Both the position numbers and the translations under genes were made by a program. Positions 17,182-24,608 of a stretch of DNA of 64,000 nt are shown one piece after another (the stretch's first letter is position 1; every line of letters begins with the position of its first letter). The DNA comes from Streptomyces sp. H39-S7 (lineage in GTDB: Bacteria; Actinomycetota; Actinomycetes; Streptomycetales; Streptomycetaceae). The stretch lies in NCBI RefSeq assembly GCF_027158205.1, contig NZ_JAPVLU010000017.1, forward strand, positions 62,001 to 126,000. The letters run 5' to 3'. The notes under the pieces are model-generated. The model was not told the DNA's origin, ran no database searches, and saw nothing but the letters and a program-made list of their open reading frames with translations.

Positions 17182-19302
17182 ATGAGCCCGAGCACCGTTG
17201 ACACACACTGTCCCTACTGTGCCCTGCAGTGCGGCATGGGACTGGTGGCGCTGCCCGCGGGCGGCGTCGAGGTCGTGGAGCGGACCGCGTTCCCGGTGAA
17301 CAGGGGAGCGCTGTGCGGCAAGGGGCGCACCGCGCCCGAGGTGCTGGCGCGCGGCGCGCGGCTGACCGGGCCGCTGGTCCGCGGCGCCGGCGGCGCGCTG
17401 GAGCCGGCCGGCTGGGACGAGGCGCTCGACCGGGTCGCCGAGGGGCTGCTGCGGACGCGGGCCGCGCACGGCCGGGACGCCGTCGGCGTCTTCGGCGGGG
17501 GCGGGCTGACGAACGAGAAGGCGTACGCGCTCGGCAAGTTCGCGCGGGTGGTGCTGCGCACCTCGCAGATCGACTACAACGGCCGCTTCTGCATGTCCTC
17601 GGCGGCCGCCGCCCACCAGCGGGCCTTCGGGCTCGACCGGGGCCTGCCCTTCCCGCTGGAGGACATCGCCCGCACCGGCTGCGTGATCCTCGTCGGTTCC
17701 AACCTCGCCGAGACGATGCCGCCCGCGCTGCGCTATCTGACGGAGCTGCGCGAGCGGGGCGGCAAGCTGATCGTCGTCGACCCGCGCCGCACCCGCACCG
17801 CGGAGCAGGCCGATCTGCATCTGCAGCCCCGGCCCGGAACCGATCTGGCGCTCGCGCTCGGACTGCTGCACCTGGCCCTCGCCGAGGGGTACCTGGACGA
17901 GGAGTTCATCGCGGAGCGCACGAACGGCTGGGCGGAGGCGCGGCCGGGCGTCATGGCGCACTGGCCGGAGCTGGTGGAGCGCATCACCGGGGTGCCGGTG
18001 CCGCAACTGCGGGAAGCGGTGCGGCTGTTCTGCTCGTCTGGGGGCACCTCCCGGACGGAGTCTGGGGGAGGAATGGTGCTGACCGCGCGCGGTCCCGAGC
18101 AGCAGTCCAAGGGCACCGACACCGTCAGCGCCTGGATCAACCTGTGCCTCGCCACCGGCCGCGCCGGTCGGCCGCTCTCCGGCTACGGCTGCCTCACCGG
18201 GCAGGGCAACGGGCAGGGCGGGCGCGAGCACGGCCAGAAGGCCGACCAGCTCCCCGGCTACCGCAAGTTGGACGACCCGGCGGCGCGCGCACACGTGGCG
18301 GCGGTGTGGGGCGTCGATCCCGACGACCTGCCGGCGCCCGGACGCAGCGCGTACGAACTGCTGGACGCCCTCGGCGTGGACGTGCACGCGCTGCTCCTGA
18401 TGGGCTCCAACCCGGTCGTCTCGGCGCCGCGCGCCGCGCACATCACCGAGCGGATCGCGTCGCTCGGCTTCCTCGCGGTCTGCGACGTCGTTCTGTCGGA
18501 GACCGCCGAGCTGGCGGATGTCGTCCTGCCCGTCACCCAGTGGGCGGAGGAGACCGGCACGACGACCAACCTGGAAGGCCGGGTGATCCTGCGCCGCAAG
18601 GCGATCGACCCGCCGCCGGAGGTCCGCACGGACCTGGAGGTCCTGCACGGGCTCGCCGCCCGCCTCGGCTGGGAGAAGGGCTTCCCGACCGACCCCGAGG
18701 AGGTCTTCGACGAGCTGCGCCGCGCGTCGGCGGGCGGCCCGGCGGACTACTCGGGCATCACGTACCGGCGGATCGCGGAGGAGGACGGCGTCTTCTGGCC
18801 CTGCCCGGAGACGTCGTCGCCGGCCGAGCACCCCGGGACGCCCCGTCTCTTCCTCGACCGGTTCGCGACGCCCGACGGCCGGGCCCGCTTCGTCCCGGTC
18901 CTGCACCGGCCCTCCGCGGAGGAGCCGTCCGCGGAGTACCCGCTCTACCTGACGACGGGCCGGGTCCTGGCGCAGTACCAGTCCGGCGCCCAGACCCGCC
19001 GCGTCCGTGAGCTCAACGCCGCCTCCCCCGGCCCCTTCGTGCAGCTCCATCCGCAGCTCGCCGAGCGGCTGGGCGTCGCCGAGGGGGACGCCCTCGCCGT
19101 CACGAGCCGCCGCGGCCGCGCCGTCGCCCCGGCGATGGTCAGCTCCGCGATCCGCCCCGACACCGTCTTCATGCCGTTCCACTGGCCGGGAGAGGGCCGC
19201 GCCAACAACCTGACCAACCCGGCCCTCGACCCGACGTCCCGCATGCCGGAGTTCAAGGTCTGCGCGGTGCGGGTGGAGCGAGCCGCGGCTGTCGGGGGCT
19301 GA
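17182..19302 (+). CDS. narB: Assimilatory nitrate reductase, catalytic subunit
   Basis: The 706-residue molybdopterin oxidoreductase reduces nitrate to nitrite in the cytoplasm. An N-terminal [4Fe-4S] site is formed by Cys10, Cys13, Cys17 and Cys45 (CPYCALQC...ALC). The bis-MGD domains follow, with IDYNGRFCMSSAAAAHQ, GSNLAETMPP and LMGSNPVVSAPRA, and the C-terminal cap has YLTTGRVLAQYQSGAQTRR. It lacks the C-terminal [2Fe-2S] domain of NasA types. Around residues 286-297 a Gly/Ser-rich insert (SSGGTSRTESGGG) is encoded by a dispersed-repeat element rather than by family sequence. Nitrite would pass to NirB/NirD downstream. Confidence 0.9.
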   Translation: MSPSTVDTHCPYCALQCGMGLVALPAGGVEVVERTAFPVNRGALCGKGRTAPEVLARGARLTGPLVRGAGGALEPAGWDEALDRVAEGLLRTRAAHGRDAVGVFGGGGLTNEKAYALGKFARVVLRTSQIDYNGRFCMSSAAAAHQRAFGLDRGLPFPLEDIARTGCVILVGSNLAETMPPALRYLTELRERGGKLIVVDPRRTRTAEQADLHLQPRPGTDLALALGLLHLALAEGYLDEEFIAERTNGWAEARPGVMAHWPELVERITGVPVPQLREAVRLFCSSGGTSRTESGGGMVLTARGPEQQSKGTDTVSAWINLCLATGRAGRPLSGYGCLTGQGNGQGGREHGQKADQLPGYRKLDDPAARAHVAAVWGVDPDDLPAPGRSAYELLDALGVDVHALLLMGSNPVVSAPRAAHITERIASLGFLAVCDVVLSETAELADVVLPVTQWAEETGTTTNLEGRVILRRKAIDPPPEVRTDLEVLHGLAARLGWEKGFPTDPEEVFDELRRASAGGPADYSGITYRRIAEEDGVFWPCPETSSPAEHPGTPRLFLDRFATPDGRARFVPVLHRPSAEEPSAEYPLYLTTGRVLAQYQSGAQTRRVRELNAASPGPFVQLHPQLAERLGVAEGDALAVTSRRGRAVAPAMVSSAIRPDTVFMPFHWPGEGRANNLTNPALDPTSRMPEFKVCAVRVERAAAVGG
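18037..18071. repeat. Dispersed GC-rich repeat inside narB
   Basis: TCTGGGGG-CACCTCCCGGACGGAG-TCTGGGGGAGG lies in frame inside narB and adds about 12 residues not expected in the family. The same core (CCCGGAC, then TCTGGGGGAGG, then ATG) occurs upstream of ppdK at 47739-47770. CTCCC and GGGAG can pair as a small hairpin, as in the dispersed palindromic elements common in Streptomyces intergenic DNA. Confidence 0.65.
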
Positions 19303-19352
19303 ACGTACGCTGGGGGCACATCCGGCGGATCAACCGAGGAGCGGCCGCGCCC

Positions 19353-19823
19353 ATGTCCCACACCTATGACACGAAGGTCACCTGGACCGGCAACCTCGGT
19401 ACCGGGACGAGCACTTACCGCGCCTACGACCGCTCCCACGAGGTCTCCGCCGCGGGCCTCCCCACCATCCTGGGCAGCTCCGACCCGACCTTCCGCGGCG
19501 ACGCGACCCGCTGGAACCCCGAGCAGCTGCTCCTCGCCGCGCTGTCGCAGTGCCACATGCTCGCCTACCTGCACGTCTGCGCCGTCGGCGGCGTCACCGT
19601 CACCGCCTACACGGACAACGCGCACGGCACGATGGAAACCACCCCGTCCGGCGGCCACTTCACGGAGGCCATCCTCCGCCCCCAGGTGGAAGTCGCCTCC
19701 GAGGAGATGGCCGCCAAGGCCATCTCCCTCCACGACGACGCCCACCGCACGTGCTTCATCGCCGCCTCGGTCAAGTTCCCGGTCCGCCACGAGCCGGTCG
19801 TGACGGTCCGCACGTCCGGCTGA
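19353..19823 (+). CDS. OsmC-family peroxiredoxin-like protein
   Basis: This 156-residue protein has the OsmC fold: WNPEQLLLAALSQCHMLAYLH carries the Glu and the first catalytic cysteine, and HDDAHRTCFIAASVKFPV carries the second. The pair reduces organic hydroperoxides in characterised relatives. The start is ATG after a GAGGAGCGG-like site, 50 bp after narB, so it may be read from the narB transcript. It is cytoplasmic with no signal peptide. Confidence 0.9.
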   Translation: MSHTYDTKVTWTGNLGTGTSTYRAYDRSHEVSAAGLPTILGSSDPTFRGDATRWNPEQLLLAALSQCHMLAYLHVCAVGGVTVTAYTDNAHGTMETTPSGGHFTEAILRPQVEVASEEMAAKAISLHDDAHRTCFIAASVKFPVRHEPVVTVRTSG

Positions 19824-20335
19824 CGCCGGGCCGGTGGCTCAGGTGCGGACAGTCCGGAGTGGTACGTCTGCGGCGGGGCGGGACGCTGCGCGCCCGGTTG
19901 GTCGCTGAGGTTGGAACATCGCGGAGCGGTGCGTCTGCGCGCGGAGGGGGGAGGGCCCCGGCGCTGCGCGCCTGGCAGTGAGACCGGTCCGCTGCGCTTC
20001 CCTGGCGGGGCCCGGGGGTTGGCCGGGCGGGTGGCGCAGCGCAGAGATGTCGGCGGGTAGGGACCGGATGATCAGCCTGAGGGGCCGGAGCCTCGCCAAG
20101 TGAAGCTCTGGACACACACGGTGATCAACATCTCCCAGAACATCGCCTCACGGGACCCACCAGACATCGCCAGTCACACCAGCCCCACATTCGGCGCAGA
20201 AGGAAGGACCAAACGCCGGTCCCCGCACGGGCGCCGCCCAGGCCGCATCTCCCCGCGCAACCACCCCGCCGCGCCGCGACGGGCCGCGCAGCGGGCCGAC
20301 CCACAGGCGCGCAGCGGCGGGCCCCCTCCCCCCGG
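19824..20335. other. 512-bp gap without a recognisable gene
   Basis: This space separates the convergent OsmC and XRE genes. I find no convincing gene on either strand. Two diverged copies of a pattern (GGTACGTCTGCGGCGGGG / GGTGCGTCTGCGCGCGGA, each followed by GCTGCGCGCC) at about 19860-19970 suggest an old duplication. On the minus strand around 20150-20200 a short open stretch reads CAECGAGVTGDVWW, a zinc-ribbon-like pair of cysteines that could be the tail of a lost gene; the truncated XRE gene next to it supports decay here. Confidence 0.4.
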
Positions 20336-20611
20336 TCAAGGTGCGCAGCACCGCAGAAGAACCGCTCCGCACTGCTCGGACCCCAGCAGGGTCGGCCCGG
20401 CGTCTCCGCTCTCGATGGCGGAGATCTGCGACTGCGTCATGCCGGCCCGCTGGGCCATCTCGGCCTGGGACAGGCCCAGTTCCATGCGCCGGTCGTAGAC
20501 CGCCTGGCCGAGCGCGAAGGCGTACCCGGCCTGGAGGTAGGCCGCGGACTCCTCGACCATCTCCCCCAGCAGCTTCCTGGTGCGGGTCGTCTTCCACTGG
20601 GAGTGATTCAC
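20336..20611 (-). CDS. XRE-family regulator, C-terminus truncated
   Basis: This 91-residue protein has a helix-turn-helix of the antitoxin-like XRE group: DRRMELGLSQAEMAQRAGMTQSQISAIESGD. Relatives continue with a leucine-rich helix after GDAxPTL (for example LLRRLAxALxxxL), but here the sequence turns into GSEQCGAVLLRCCAP and stops, so the last 15-20 residues have probably been lost by frameshift or deletion. The DNA-binding part is intact. Its start overlaps the stop of the upstream ATPase gene (ATGA), so the two are translationally coupled. Confidence 0.7.
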   Translation of the reverse strand: MNHSQWKTTRTRKLLGEMVEESAAYLQAGYAFALGQAVYDRRMELGLSQAEMAQRAGMTQSQISAIESGDAGPTLLGSEQCGAVLLRCCAP

Positions 20612-21087
20612 GACCTCTCCTCCTTGTTCCGGTCATCGATGCGCTCAGCCGTCGCCAGATCCAACTCGCACCACACCTCCTTACCGCCAGGCCCCGGCCG
20701 CACGCCCCAGCGCGCCGCCAACGCCTGCACCAGGAGCAACCCGCGCCCGAACTGATCATCCGGCCCCGGACAGCGCGAGCGCGGGTGCGCGTTCTCCCGG
20801 CCATCCCTGACCGACACCCGCAGCACGCGCGCGGACAGCGCGAGACGCACCTCGAAGAGCCGTTCGGCCACGCACCCGTGCAATATCGCGTTCGTCGCGA
20901 GCTCTGACAGCAACAGGGCCGCATCACCGGCCAGTTCGGGATACCCCCACTCCGCGACCAGCCGCGCGGTCCGACGGCGGGCGAGCGTCACACTGCCCGG
21001 ATACGGGGTGTAGTGGAGGGTGTCCTCACGGAGGACGAGTTCGTCGGAATCCTGCGGATCGGGTGGCTCTTGGGGGGCGATCAACAT
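20608..21087 (-). CDS. AbaA/RsbW-like ATP-binding regulatory protein
   Basis: This 159-residue protein has a GHKL (HATPase_c) fold of the anti-sigma type: the N-box is LLLSELATNAILHG, the G1 region VRDGRENAH and the G2 region DQFGRGLLLVQALAARWGV, ending in KEVWCELDL. Streptomyces carries dozens of these beside DUF397 and WhiJ-like genes; some affect development and antibiotic production, most are unstudied. Whether this one has kinase activity or binds a sigma factor is not known. It diverges from the WhiJ-like gene at 21314 and overlaps the truncated XRE gene. Confidence 0.85.
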   Translation of the reverse strand: MLIAPQEPPDPQDSDELVLREDTLHYTPYPGSVTLARRRTARLVAEWGYPELAGDAALLLSELATNAILHGCVAERLFEVRLALSARVLRVSVRDGRENAHPRSRCPGPDDQFGRGLLLVQALAARWGVRPGPGGKEVWCELDLATAERIDDRNKEERS

Positions 21088-21313
21088 CGCTCATCTCCAG
21101 GTGGGATGGGTTCGGTGGCATTGCCACCCCGAGGCATGCCGGGGGCGGTGCACTTCCGTCACTCGACGCCGCTGTGCGAGCGGCTCATCACCGAGAGTAG
21201 TGGCGACATGGCAAACGAATCAACCTCTTCCCGAGAAATATCTATCCAACTGAGTTGCGTGGCCGGGCCGTACAACACCAGACTGGACGGGCATCACCCC
21301 GAAGGAGCCGCAC
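21088..21313. promoter_or_regulatory. Divergent promoter region of WhiJ-type module
   Basis: The 226 bp between the divergent ATPase and WhiJ-like genes contains a stretch richer in A and T (about 21205-21260) than the surrounding DNA, as expected for promoters. I could not identify a clear -35/-10 pair or operator. A GAAGGAG ribosome-binding site precedes the GTG start of the right-hand gene. Confidence 0.35.
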
Positions 21314-22195
21314 GTGACAACCGGCCAGGCCACGCAGGGCAACAGCACATCGACCGTTCTGGGCCGTCGGCTCGGAGGCGAACTTCTCAGGCTCCGCGTC
21401 GCAGCCGGGATGACGCAGCCACAGGCCGCAACGGTGCTCAGCGCATCCACTGCGAAAGTCGCGAAGATGGAACGCGGCTGGGTGCCGATACGGGATCCCG
21501 ACATCCGTGCGCTGTGCGACCTGTACGGGGTCAGCGACCTCTCAACTACCGCCGGCCTTCTGGAGCTGGCCGCCGCCGACCGCGGACGCAGGAAAGCGAA
21601 GGGCTGGTGGAACCAGTACCCGGAGCTCCGCTCGCTGGTCGAGTACGTAGCACTCGAGGATGTCGCCACCTCGGTCCGGACCTGGCAGTTGGCCTTCGTT
21701 CCCGGCCTCTTCCAGACCCCCGACTACGCACGGGCCCTCGCGGTCGGCAGCGCCGCCTGGGAAGAGCCGGACGAGATCGAGCGCTTCGTGGAAGCCAAGA
21801 TCGCCCGACAGGGCAGACTCGGCGACGACCCGCCGCTGCGAGTCTGGGCCATCGTTTCGGAGGGGGCCCTGCGGCAGTTGGTGGGAGGCCGTGACGTGAT
21901 GCGCGCCCAACTCGATCACTTGCTCCGGCTGTCGCACCTGTCCCAGGTCAACCTGCAGGTCCTCCCCTTCCGGGCCGGAGCGCACCCAGGAATGACCAGC
22001 GCGTTCAACATCGTCTCGTTCACCGAAACTGGCGCGATGGACGTGGTCTACATGGACACCACGTCATCTACGCTGTGGCTGGAGAGCCCGACGGACGCGG
22101 CACGCCACGCGGCACTCTTTGACCGGACCGCGCGACTCTCCCTTGCGCAGCACGACTCACGCGTCCTGATCGAGAGCATCCGCGAGGAGCAGTAG
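21314..22195 (+). CDS. WhiJ-like XRE regulator (HTH plus DUF5753)
   Basis: This 293-residue protein has an N-terminal helix-turn-helix (LRVAAGMTQPQAATVLSAS, about residues 26-45) and a C-terminal DUF5753 domain that includes FVPGLFQTPDYARAL, RVWAIVSEGALRQLVGG and LPFRAGAHPGMTSAFNIVSF. In WhiJ-type systems such a regulator works with a DUF397 partner and sometimes an AbaA-like ATPase to hold back development; some pairs behave as toxin-antitoxin systems. All three parts are present here, with the DUF397 gene 3 bp downstream and the ATPase divergent. The GTG start has a strong ribosome-binding site. Confidence 0.88.
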   Translation: MTTGQATQGNSTSTVLGRRLGGELLRLRVAAGMTQPQAATVLSASTAKVAKMERGWVPIRDPDIRALCDLYGVSDLSTTAGLLELAAADRGRRKAKGWWNQYPELRSLVEYVALEDVATSVRTWQLAFVPGLFQTPDYARALAVGSAAWEEPDEIERFVEAKIARQGRLGDDPPLRVWAIVSEGALRQLVGGRDVMRAQLDHLLRLSHLSQVNLQVLPFRAGAHPGMTSAFNIVSFTETGAMDVVYMDTTSSTLWLESPTDAARHAALFDRTARLSLAQHDSRVLIESIREEQ

Positions 22196-22198
22196 CAC

Positions 22199-22390
22199 GT
22201 GCCTAACTTCGAGTTCGTGAAGTCCAGCTACAGCAGCGGCAACGGCGAATGCGTCGAAGTGGCGACCAACATCCCCGCAACCGTCGCCGTCCGCGACTCC
22301 AAGGACCCGCACGGTCCGGTTCTGATGTTCTCTCCCGAGGCCTGGGGCGCCTTTCACAGCGCCCTGACCACGGGCGAGTTCGACCACTGA
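22199..22390 (+). CDS. DUF397 small protein, partner of WhiJ-like regulator
   Basis: This 63-residue protein carries the DUF397 hallmarks: FVKSSYSSGNGECVEVA at the N-terminus, VAVRDSKDPHGPVLMFSPEAW in the middle and a terminal GEFDH. It starts with GTG 3 bp after the WhiJ-like gene and is surely co-transcribed. In studied pairs the DUF397 protein binds its cognate HTH regulator and modulates its DNA binding, or serves as the toxic partner. Size and sequence are normal for the family. Confidence 0.9.
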   Translation: MPNFEFVKSSYSSGNGECVEVATNIPATVAVRDSKDPHGPVLMFSPEAWGAFHSALTTGEFDH

Positions 22391-22393
22391 CCG

Positions 22394-23299
22394 TCAGCTG
22401 CGCGCGCGCAAGCGGCGGAGCATTCGGGCGTCTTCGAAGCCTACGGTTCGGGCCGCGGATTCGATGGTGGAGCCGTGGGAGATGAGGTGTTCGGCGCGCT
22501 CGACGCGGAGGAGCTGCTGGTAGCGGAGCGGGGTGAGGCCGGTGGCCTCGCCGAAGCGGCGGGTCAGGGTGCGTTCGCTGACGCCGGACGTGGCCGCGAG
22601 GTCGGCGAGGGCCAGGTGGTCGGAGAAGCGGGCGTCGATGAGGTCCTGGACGCGGTGGACGGCGTCGCTGAGGTGGGCGCGGTGCCGGAGCATCGCGCTG
22701 GCCTGCTGTTCGTCGCCGTTGCGGCGGGCGTAGACGACCATGTTGCGGGCGACGCGGGCGGCGGCGCCCGGCCCGTGCCGGCCCGCGACGAGGTGCAGCG
22801 CGAGGTCGATGCCGCTGGCGATGCCGGCGGAGGTGACGACGCGGTCGTCGACCACGTAGAGGACGTCGCGCACGACGGTGGCCCGCGGGTGGCGCAGGGC
22901 GAGTTCGTCCTGCACGTCGTGGTGGGTGGTGCAGCGGCGGCCGTCGAGGAGGCCGGCCCGGCCGAGGGCGTCGGCGCCCGCGCAGATGCTGGCGACGACG
23001 CCGCCCGCGGCGTGGTGGTCGCGCAGCCGCTGGAGCGTGGACTCCTCCAGCCGCCCGTTCTGGGTGAGGGTGCGGGACCGCCAGCCGGGGACGATCACCA
23101 GGTCTTCGGCGGTGAGTTCGGGCCAGCTGGTGGCTGCCCTGAGCGGGACGCCCTGGGCGGTGGGGATGTCCTCCTGCTCGGCGACGTAGCCGGTCTCGTA
23201 GTCGTGGCCGAAGTCGGCCGCGGTCGAGAACACCTGCGCCGGACCCGCGAGATCCAGCAGGTGCAGGTGCGGGACGAGCAGGAAGACGACCCGGGTCAC
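22394..23299 (-). CDS. GlxA-family transcriptional regulator
   Basis: This 301-residue protein joins an N-terminal DJ-1/PfpI-like domain (VVFLLVPHLHLLDLAGPAQVF; nucleophile-elbow cysteine in VASICAGADALG) with a C-terminal AraC-type DNA-binding domain (SDHLALADLAATSGVSERTLTRRF, TPLRYQQLLRVERAEHLI). Such regulators sense small amines or amino-acid derivatives. The GTG at 23299 overlaps the stop codon of the isochorismatase gene by four bases (GTGA), so it is translated after that gene, and a role in controlling it is likely. Confidence 0.88.
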   Translation of the reverse strand: MTRVVFLLVPHLHLLDLAGPAQVFSTAADFGHDYETGYVAEQEDIPTAQGVPLRAATSWPELTAEDLVIVPGWRSRTLTQNGRLEESTLQRLRDHHAAGGVVASICAGADALGRAGLLDGRRCTTHHDVQDELALRHPRATVVRDVLYVVDDRVVTSAGIASGIDLALHLVAGRHGPGAAARVARNMVVYARRNGDEQQASAMLRHRAHLSDAVHRVQDLIDARFSDHLALADLAATSGVSERTLTRRFGEATGLTPLRYQQLLRVERAEHLISHGSTIESAARTVGFEDARMLRRLRARS

Positions 23300-23880
23300 G
23301 ATCCGGTCAGCCCCTTGACGGTGGTCACCCGCGCGAAGCGGCCGGCGAGCGCGTACTCGGTGCGGGCGAGGATGTCGTCGGTCTGCAGGGTGCGGGGGTC
23401 GGCGAGGATCTCCTCGACCGGGCGGCCGGCCGGTGCGTCCCAGTGCTCGATGGGGGTGGTGGCGGTCGCGTCGGTGACGAAGGTGACCTCGTAGCCGAGG
23501 TCGGAGGCGAGCCGGGTCGTCGTCTCGACGCACTGCTCGGTGCGGATGCCGCTGGTGACGACCTCGGTGACCCCGCGCGAGGTGAGGAGGAGCTGGAGGT
23601 TGGTGGTGGTGAAGGCGTTGTGCGCGGTCTTGGTGAGCACCGGCTCTCCGTCGAGCGGCTCCAGGCCCTCCATCAGGCGGACGTGGCCGCTCTCCGGGTC
23701 GAAGGGGCCACCGGTGCCGGGCTCGCTGTGCAGCACCCAGACGACGAGGTCGCCCTCGGCGCGGGCGTGCGCCACGAGGCGGTTCACCTGGCCGACGATG
23801 CCGGGGTTGGACGTGGCCGCCCACAGCGGACGCTGGAGGAAGGACTGCTGGACGTCGATGACGATCAGTGCTCGGTTCAT
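23296..23880 (-). CDS. Isochorismatase-family cysteine hydrolase
   Basis: This 194-residue protein has the family fold: ALIVIDVQQSFLQRPL with the catalytic Asp, the Lys in VLTKTAHNAF and the nucleophilic cysteine in VVTSGIRTEQCVETTTRLA. Members hydrolyse N-carbamoyl amides, nicotinamide or isochorismate; the substrate here is not evident. It is translationally coupled to the GlxA-type regulator, a frequent pairing. The MarR gene lies 81 bp downstream of its start region in the same orientation. Confidence 0.88.
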   Translation of the reverse strand: MNRALIVIDVQQSFLQRPLWAATSNPGIVGQVNRLVAHARAEGDLVVWVLHSEPGTGGPFDPESGHVRLMEGLEPLDGEPVLTKTAHNAFTTTNLQLLLTSRGVTEVVTSGIRTEQCVETTTRLASDLGYEVTFVTDATATTPIEHWDAPAGRPVEEILADPRTLQTDDILARTEYALAGRFARVTTVKGLTGS

Positions 23881-23960
23881 GCCTCGATCCTCGCCCTCGG
23901 CGGGGCCCGCGGGACAGACACCATCATGCCTCGAAGCGGACCGATCCGGTCACGAGCGCG

Positions 23961-24398
23961 TCAGACGTCATGGGCCGGCGGCACCGCCAGGGTCCGCAGC
24001 GCGACGAGCAGCGCCTCCTGGTCGGGCACCGCCCCGAAGAACGCCGCGTCGGTCGACTCGACGGCCGCGACCGCCTTCGCGGCGAGCCGGGCGCCCACGG
24101 GGGTGATGCCGAGCCGCTTGGCCCGGGTGTCGCTCGGATCGGTCACCCGGGTGAGCAGCCCCTTGTCCTCCAGCCGCCGCAGCACCTGGGACGTCATCTT
24201 CACGTCCGTACCGCTGTGCCGGGCCAGTTGCAGCTGGTTGGGCTGCTCGCCCTGGCCGTCGAGCCACCACAATCCGGCCAGCAGGACGAACTGGGCGTGG
24301 GTGAGGTCGAGCGGGGCCAGGGCCGCCGCGATGGCGCGCTGCCAGTGGAGGGACGTGCGCCAGAAAAGGAAACCGGGGCTGTCGTCGGGTTCTTCCAT
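23961..24398 (-). CDS. MarR-family transcriptional regulator
   Basis: This 145-residue winged-helix protein shows the MarR layout: LDLTHAQFVLLAGLWWL, then NQLQLARHSGTDVKMTSQVLRRLEDKGLLTRVTDPSDTRAKRLGITPVG, which contains the recognition helix and the wing with the conserved D-x-R. The start is taken at MEEPDD (24398) rather than at the upstream ATG. The ligand and target are unknown; the gene faces away from the nitrite reductase operon, 210 bp distant, and could regulate either side. Confidence 0.87.
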   Translation of the reverse strand: MEEPDDSPGFLFWRTSLHWQRAIAAALAPLDLTHAQFVLLAGLWWLDGQGEQPNQLQLARHSGTDVKMTSQVLRRLEDKGLLTRVTDPSDTRAKRLGITPVGARLAAKAVAAVESTDAAFFGAVPDQEALLVALRTLAVPPAHDV

Positions 24399-24547
24399 CG
24401 TCCGACCGTACCCGTCCGCGACGGCCGTACACGGCCCTCCGGGCAATTAATCTACGCAACGATCATCTTCGTGCAGATCACAGTGTGGAGCGCGACGCAG
24501 TGATGACATCCGTCTCACAGCCCCCGCCGTCCCGCGCTGAGGGCACC

Positions 24548-24585
24548 GTTCCCTCGGGGAAACGGATGCGATGCGGACGGGTAAC
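24548..24585 (+). promoter_or_regulatory. GlnR box upstream of the nitrite reductase operon
   Basis: GTTCC-N6-GAAAC-N6-GATGC-N6-GTAAC follows the spacing of the GlnR consensus gTnAc-N6-GaAAc-N6-gTnAc-N6-GaAAc exactly; the first and last quarters have one mismatch each, the second is perfect, the third is poor. It ends 23 bp before the start of the first nir gene. GlnR is the Streptomyces nitrogen regulator and nirB is a known target in S. coelicolor. Confidence 0.6.
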
Positions 24586-24608
24586 AGCCGCGCCGCAGGC
24601 TGACGGGC

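Noticed and set aside
20100-20498. Plus-strand gene opposite the XRE regulator
   Set aside because: Arg/Pro-rich shadow with no domain; the minus-strand HTH protein is recognisable.
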